A stretch of DNA of 10,749 bases, taken from the NCBI GenBank assembly GCA_003566875.1, contig PXBQ01000303.1, positions 1-10,749 of the forward strand. The letters run 5' to 3'. Of this stretch, positions 6,930-10,749 are shown one piece after another. The notes under the pieces are model-generated. The model was not told the origin of the DNA, made no database searches, and saw nothing but the letters and a program-made list of their open reading frames with translations. The translations under genes were made by a program, and so were the position numbers. The DNA is from Spirochaetaceae bacterium (GTDB lineage Bacteria; Spirochaetota; Spirochaetia; DSM-27196; PXBQ01). Positions within the stretch are counted from its first letter, which is position 1; each line of letters opens with the position of its first letter.

Positions 6930-7655
6930 ATGACAACCAAAAAAACGACCACCGATACCAAGAAAGCCGAGCCATCGAATCGAGCAACAGAAGTCACTAT
7001 CGCAGAACGATTTACGGGTTTTCTTCAGAAAAACCGCGTACCACTTCTCGTTGTTACGGCGACTCTGATCGTCGCCATTGTCGCATTGTTTGTGACGATC
7101 GAGATCCTGAATACGCGTCAACAGGAGGCCACCGTCCTTGCGGAACGAGTTCAGCGACGCTTCGATGCATGGCTCGAAGCATCCGACGAGGCGCGCCCTG
7201 CGATTCGCGAGGAAATCGACCAGATGATCGACGAGACGGTGTCCCGATACTCTCGCTCGTACGGCGCGACGCGGGCGTTATTCATCCGCGGCCGTCTCGC
7301 GTGGGAGTCGGAACAGTACGAGGATGCGCGCGTTGCATTTGAACGGCTGGCCGATCGGTTTTCCCGCAGTCATCTCGCACCGACCGCCTTATTCAATGCC
7401 GCGGTCGCCGCGGAGGCGGGCGCGGATCCTGACGGTTCGGAACGCATTCTGACCCGCATCGTTGACCAGTACGGCACCGATTCGATCGAATCGCCGCGAG
7501 CGCTCTTCAACCTCGGGCGGCTGGCTGAAGAAGTGGGACGATACGACGACGCGAACGCTCGTTACAACCGCCTCATCGAAGAGTACGCGGGAAGCAGTTG
7601 GACAAACCTGGCTAGAAACCGTATAATTTTTCTCACCGTGAACGGACTGCTGTAG
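6930..7655 (+). CDS. Single-pass membrane protein with TPR-like repeats
   Basis: The 241-residue product starts with a Lys/Thr-rich cytoplasmic stretch (residues 1-36) followed by one clear membrane helix (about 38-60, VPLLVVTATLIVAIVALFVTIEIL). The rest is soluble and helical, probably periplasmic. Residues 110-240 hold TPR-like units: ATRALFIRGRLAWESEQYEDARVAFERLADRF (113-144), a middle degenerate unit around ALFNAAVAAEAGADPDGSERIL, and ALFNLGRLAEEVGRYDDANARYNRLIEEY (191-219). TPR arrays bind protein partners. The layout resembles YfgM-type inner-membrane proteins and the TPR part of YbgF/CpoB, but I cannot assign either. AAAGGAG (6917-6923) sits 6 nt before the ATG, a strong ribosome site. 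The gene follows the sigma-54 activator by 24 bp and precedes the cyclase by 73 bp. Topology is confident, function is not. Confidence 0.85.
   Translation: MTTKKTTTDTKKAEPSNRATEVTIAERFTGFLQKNRVPLLVVTATLIVAIVALFVTIEILNTRQQEATVLAERVQRRFDAWLEASDEARPAIREEIDQMIDETVSRYSRSYGATRALFIRGRLAWESEQYEDARVAFERLADRFSRSHLAPTALFNAAVAAEAGADPDGSERILTRIVDQYGTDSIESPRALFNLGRLAEEVGRYDDANARYNRLIEEYAGSSWTNLARNRIIFLTVNGLL
7598..7627 (+). promoter_or_regulatory. Candidate sigma-70-type promoter for the adenylate cyclase gene
   Basis: TTGGAC (7598-7603) and a perfect TATAAT (7622-7627) are 18 bp apart, inside the last codons of the TPR gene. Transcription would start near 7634, giving a leader of about 95 nt that includes the hairpin at 7661-7682 and the GGAGGT ribosome site (7717-7722) before the ATG at 7729. 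The match is good (5/6 and 6/6) and the place is sensible, but it lies in coding sequence and is untested. Confidence 0.55.
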
Positions 7656-7660
7656 GAATA

Positions 7661-7682
7661 GGGCCGTGGAACAACGCGGCCC
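7661..7682 (+). other. Hairpin in the leader of the cyclase gene
   Basis: GGGCCG (7661-7666) and CGGCCC (7677-7682) form a 6-bp all-GC stem with a 10-nt loop, just after the TPR stop codon and 46 nt before the cyclase ATG. No T-run follows, so a standard Rho-independent terminator is not supported. It could partly stop read-through, protect an RNA end, or bind a protein. Confidence 0.45.
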
Positions 7683-7728
7683 GAAAGTAGTTGGATAGAA
7701 CTCTGCGCAATCGTCCGGAGGTACCCGA

Positions 7729-10143
7729 ATGGCAAAGAAATCGAATAGAATCTTCGAAACGCGGTATTTCGGACTTCTGATCGGGCTTTTTTTGACGGTT
7801 TTCGTGATTCTCATAGGCCTCACGACCGCGATCTGGGAACGTCTTGAACTGAACATGCTCGACCTTCATTTCCGTCTCAAAAACGTGTATGGATCGGAGC
7901 GCATTCAGGAAGGAGTTCAGCAGGTTGAAGCTCATCCGCGCGTCTCGGACGACATACTTATCATCGGAGTCGATATTCCGTCTTTGGCGCGCTTCGGACG
8001 GTTCCCGTTTCCGAGGTATCGTCATGCAGATCTTCTTAACGCACTCGCGCGGATCCAGGACCAGTCGCGGCGCGAAAGGTCGGTCTTTCTGGATTTCTTC
8101 TTCAACGAACCCGCCGCCGATCCATACGAAGATGCTGTTCTTGTCACCGCGATGCGGGAGAACGGACGCGTTTTTCTCGAAACGATTCTCGATGTAGCAC
8201 CGCCGGCTCCCGGCGCACCCGTCGATATGTTCGAGCGACACGAGACTTTGTATCGAACTGCCGGCGAGATCACGACCGTCCACGGCGACTGGGAAAAAAT
8301 CCCGTACAACTTGAGTGTTGACGCCCCGTTACAACCTTACGGTGCATCGGTTCGCGGTTACGGACACGCAAACTTTGATGAAGACTACGACCGCGTCTTT
8401 CGCCGGCAACAGCTCATCGGTAAGAGTACGGTACTTGTCGACGAAGTGCTTTTGAGCGAGCTGAGTACCGAGTATTCCCTTAATCGCGATAGATTTGAGC
8501 GTCTTGCATGGTTCGACCGTGAGGGCAGGGAACGCCACGTGCCCTATCCGTTGACCGACGCGGCGCTGCGGACGCTCCGATCCGAAATGGCCGCATCTGC
8601 GCCTCCTGTCGGGACCGAAGACCCAGAATTCGACGGAACTCGCGATTTTATCGTTCGTCATTACCGAGATCATTTTGTCCCGGCGATTACGCTCTCGCTC
8701 GCGCTCGACTACTTCAATCGGTCGTTTGATGATCTCGAGATCAGGATCGGCGAGTATATACGTATCCCCGCGCCACAGTACTTCAACGTCGAGCAGAACC
8801 GATGGGAAGAACCGTACCGAGTCCGCGAACGCCGCGAGCAGTACGATTCCGACGGAGAAGTCGTGAGAAACGCCGTGTATCGGGAGCTCGATGAGATCAA
8901 GATACCGATCAACGAACGCGGCGAGATGATGATCAACTACATGGGGCGTCGGTCGAGCGCGTCGTTCGACGGACACCAGACTTTCCCGGTCCGTTCGTAC
9001 TCAGCGTACGCGGCGCGTTCTCCCGGAATCGATCCGTCGACATGGCCCCGCACGCTCGCGCTCGACAACCGCATTTTGATGGTCGGCGCCTTTGCTCCCG
9101 GGATCGCCGACGATGAGAAATTGACTCCGTACGGTTTGATGTACGGGGTCGAAATCCACGCCAACGCTCTCAACACGATCATCATGAGCAACTTCATCGA
9201 GTACGCACCGGCCTGGCTCAACTACGCGATCCTTTTCGCGTTGGTTATGCTCACCGCATTCGGCGCATCGCGTGTCTCGACGATTTGGGCTGCCGTTTTC
9301 TCGCTCGTCGTCGTGATTGTGTTGTTCTTCACGGTCACGATCGTTTTCGACGCTCAGTCGTATCTGCTCGAGTTTTCGCCGGTAGCGGTTGCAGTACTCG
9401 CCACGTTCGTCTCGATCGTCGTATACCGCGTGATGACCGAAGAACGCGACAAGCGTCGTATCCGTGACATGTTCGGTAAGTACGTCAGTCCAAGAGTCGT
9501 CGACGAGATCCTGGACAGTCCACCGGAACTTGGCGGTATCGACAAGGAACTCTCGGTCTTTTTCTCGGACATCCGCGGATTCACGACCCTATCGGAAGCC
9601 ATGACACCACAGGAACTCGTCAACCATCTGAACGTCTACTTGACAGCGATGACCGACACTATCCTGGAGTATCACGGAACTCTCGACAAATACGTCGGTG
9701 ACGAAATCATGTGCTTCTGGGGTGCCCCGCTACCGCAAGAGGATCACGCGATTCTCGCGTGTAAGTGCGCGATTCGCCAGATGCAGGTTCTCGATGAACT
9801 CAACGCATCGTGGCCCGAGGAACGGAGAATCAACATCGGCATCGGGATCAACTCCGGTATCATGACAGTCGGAAACATGGGGTCACTCGGTCGGATGAAC
9901 TACACGTTGATGGGGGATAACGTCAACCTCGGTGCGCGCCTCGAAGGCACCAACAAACAATACATGACGAATATCATCATCAGCGAATACACGTACGGCC
10001 TCGTCCAGGACAGAATTCTGGCTCGCGAGATGGACAATATTCGCGTTAAAGGCAAAAACCGACCCGTCGGCATATACGAGTTAATCGACGTACCGGAAGG
10101 CCTCGAGCCGCCGCTGCCGCCAAATGAAAAGAAACGGAAGTAG
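7729..10143 (+). CDS. CHASE2-domain membrane adenylate cyclase (class III)
   Basis: This 804-residue protein should make cAMP from ATP in response to an extracytoplasmic signal. One membrane helix (about 13-35) leads to a CHASE2 sensor (about 38-485) with the usual cues GVDIPSLARFGRFPFPRYRHADLL (80-103), MMINYMGR (400-407), ILMVGAFAPGIADD (449-462) and GVEIHANALNTII (473-485). Three more helices follow (about 496-513, 518-540, 547-567), then a class III cyclase domain (about 605-785). Metal-binding Asp614 (FSDIRGFT) and Asp658 (DKYVGDEI) are present, as are Lys654 and Thr726, a Lys/Thr pair that favours ATP over GTP, and Asn733/Arg737 for catalysis (VNLGARLE). All catalytic positions look intact, so it should work as a homodimer. 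The sensor is larger than usual for CHASE2, with extra segments near 231-312 and 347-390. GGAGGT (7717-7722) lies 6 nt before the ATG. The 3' end overlaps the lipoprotein gene by 20 bp. Confidence 0.93.
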   Translation: MAKKSNRIFETRYFGLLIGLFLTVFVILIGLTTAIWERLELNMLDLHFRLKNVYGSERIQEGVQQVEAHPRVSDDILIIGVDIPSLARFGRFPFPRYRHADLLNALARIQDQSRRERSVFLDFFFNEPAADPYEDAVLVTAMRENGRVFLETILDVAPPAPGAPVDMFERHETLYRTAGEITTVHGDWEKIPYNLSVDAPLQPYGASVRGYGHANFDEDYDRVFRRQQLIGKSTVLVDEVLLSELSTEYSLNRDRFERLAWFDREGRERHVPYPLTDAALRTLRSEMAASAPPVGTEDPEFDGTRDFIVRHYRDHFVPAITLSLALDYFNRSFDDLEIRIGEYIRIPAPQYFNVEQNRWEEPYRVRERREQYDSDGEVVRNAVYRELDEIKIPINERGEMMINYMGRRSSASFDGHQTFPVRSYSAYAARSPGIDPSTWPRTLALDNRILMVGAFAPGIADDEKLTPYGLMYGVEIHANALNTIIMSNFIEYAPAWLNYAILFALVMLTAFGASRVSTIWAAVFSLVVVIVLFFTVTIVFDAQSYLLEFSPVAVAVLATFVSIVVYRVMTEERDKRRIRDMFGKYVSPRVVDEILDSPPELGGIDKELSVFFSDIRGFTTLSEAMTPQELVNHLNVYLTAMTDTILEYHGTLDKYVGDEIMCFWGAPLPQEDHAILACKCAIRQMQVLDELNASWPEERRINIGIGINSGIMTVGNMGSLGRMNYTLMGDNVNLGARLEGTNKQYMTNIIISEYTYGLVQDRILAREMDNIRVKGKNRPVGIYELIDVPEGLEPPLPPNEKKRK

Positions 10144-10749
10144 GGCGGGTTTCAACTGTGCCGCCGGTCGTTATACGTCCGGCATCTCACCAGTAGGACT
10201 GTTGCTCGTGATCCTCATCTCCGGTTGTGGCATCGAGACGTTGCCGTACCTCGAGGCCCCGACAATCACCGGATCCCAACCCTTTCCAAACCTCCAACAC
10301 TCGACGCTCAACGCGATCGATGAGTTTGTGGGATACGATTTTTACTACCGCTTTTTCTCAAACTCTGAGGCATTTCAACCGAACGCGGTCGACACAAACG
10401 TCGCCGGCGAAAGTCGCCTTGTAGCACAGGGCTATCGCCGTATGCTCGCCCGGGTGAAACCCGATGGCGAAACGCCCGGATCGACACTACTGACTCCGCC
10501 GATTCTGCGGATACCCGGTGTTCTCAGAAATACACAGTTGAGTTTTCAAATCGAGCTCCCGGACGGTATACTTCAGGCTGAACCACAGATCATACCGCCG
10601 CCGGAGCACGCGGCACAACTAGACGCGCTTTTCTTGATGCGCAACGTCGGGACTCCGGCGTCCCCCGAGCCGTTGAGTTTCCTCGAACCTTTTTCCGCTG
10701 CAGACCAGAACGACCTGTCTACGGACGGGATTTCGAACGTCGCGTCGAT
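10124..10749 (+). CDS. Putative lipoprotein of unknown function (3' end outside window)
   Basis: A frame opens with ATG at 10124 inside the end of the cyclase gene and stays open to the window edge, giving 208 residues. The N-terminus is MKRNGSR with basic residues, then a hydrophobic core VGLLLVILIS and a lipobox I-S-G-C with Cys35 (codon 10226-10228) as the likely lipidation site. Gly at -1 and a loose -3 position fit the relaxed spirochaete lipobox. The mature part starts GIETLPYLEAPTITGSQPF; it contains an aromatic stretch (GYDFYYRFF, about residues 68-76) and is rich in Pro, with no Cys after Cys35. I do not recognise the family. There is no ribosome site before 10124 and no better in-frame start, so translation is probably coupled to the cyclase. 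The 24-residue region before the hydrophobic core is long for a signal peptide. Confidence 0.75.
   Translation, partial: MKRNGSRAGFNCAAGRYTSGISPVGLLLVILISGCGIETLPYLEAPTITGSQPFPNLQHSTLNAIDEFVGYDFYYRFFSNSEAFQPNAVDTNVAGESRLVAQGYRRMLARVKPDGETPGSTLLTPPILRIPGVLRNTQLSFQIELPDGILQAEPQIIPPPEHAAQLDALFLMRNVGTPASPEPLSFLEPFSAADQNDLSTDGISNVAS
10163..10183. other. Inverted repeat just after the cyclase stop codon
   Basis: GCCGG (10163-10167) and CCGGC (10179-10183) flank a T/T mismatch and an inner CGT/ACG stem with a TAT triloop, making a symmetric 21-bp element centred at 10173. It lies 20 bp after the cyclase stop, inside the first codons of the lipoprotein gene. No T-run follows, so it is not a classical terminator. 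It might act as an RNA hairpin that tunes lipoprotein expression, or as a DNA palindrome. Confidence 0.4.

Noticed and set aside
10228..10247. A sequence resembling a sigma-54 -24/-12 element (GG and GC dinucleotides in TGGCAT and TTGC)
   Set aside because: The GG to GC distance is 12 instead of 10 bp, and it lies inside the lipoprotein coding sequence with no gene start after it.
10227..10424. A 65-codon + strand frame starting with ATG at 10227
   Set aside because: It is out of frame with the lipoprotein, which has a signal peptide and lipobox and stays open across the whole stretch; the Arg/Ser/Thr-rich product looks like a frame shadow.

Overview
This 10.7-kb window looks like spirochaete chromosome (Spirochaetota). 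The main pointer is a single open frame that joins cytidylate kinase to a six-domain ribosomal protein S1, an arrangement I know from Treponema. The neighbourhood of recA, an RluB-type pseudouridine synthase, cmk and rpsA also matches, from memory, the recA to rpsA region of Borrelia burgdorferi. Base composition is moderately GC-rich by eye. All genes are on the + strand and tightly packed. I see no mobile element, CRISPR array, tRNA or rRNA. The species cannot be named from this window.

Left part (1-5382), housekeeping: the C-terminal end of recA with a long low-complexity tail, then folK (folate synthesis) overlapping recA by 26 bp. An 82-bp gap holds a candidate sigma-70-type promoter. 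Then come scpA and scpB (chromosome condensation with SMC), an RsuA/RluB-family pseudouridine synthase, and the Cmk-S1 fusion. From scpA onward every junction overlaps (26, 8 and 4 bp), so scpA-scpB-rluB-cmk/rpsA is probably one translationally coupled operon linking chromosome organisation, rRNA modification, CMP/dCMP phosphorylation and translation initiation.

Right part (5397-10749), signalling and envelope: a GAF / sigma-54 AAA+ / Fis-type activator with a GAFTDA variant of the sigma-54 contact loop; a single-pass membrane protein with TPR-like repeats; a CHASE2-type membrane adenylate cyclase with its own candidate promoter and a leader hairpin; and the start of an unrecognised lipoprotein gene that overlaps the cyclase by 20 bp and runs off the window. 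A membrane sensor making cAMP, coupled to a lipoprotein and lying next to a GAF-domain activator, suggests an envelope signalling module. That link rests only on gene order.

No wholly new system is evident. The points most worth a second look are the possible internal start for free S1, the GAFTDA activator, the enlarged CHASE2 sensor with its coupled lipoprotein, and two candidate promoters with unusual leaders.
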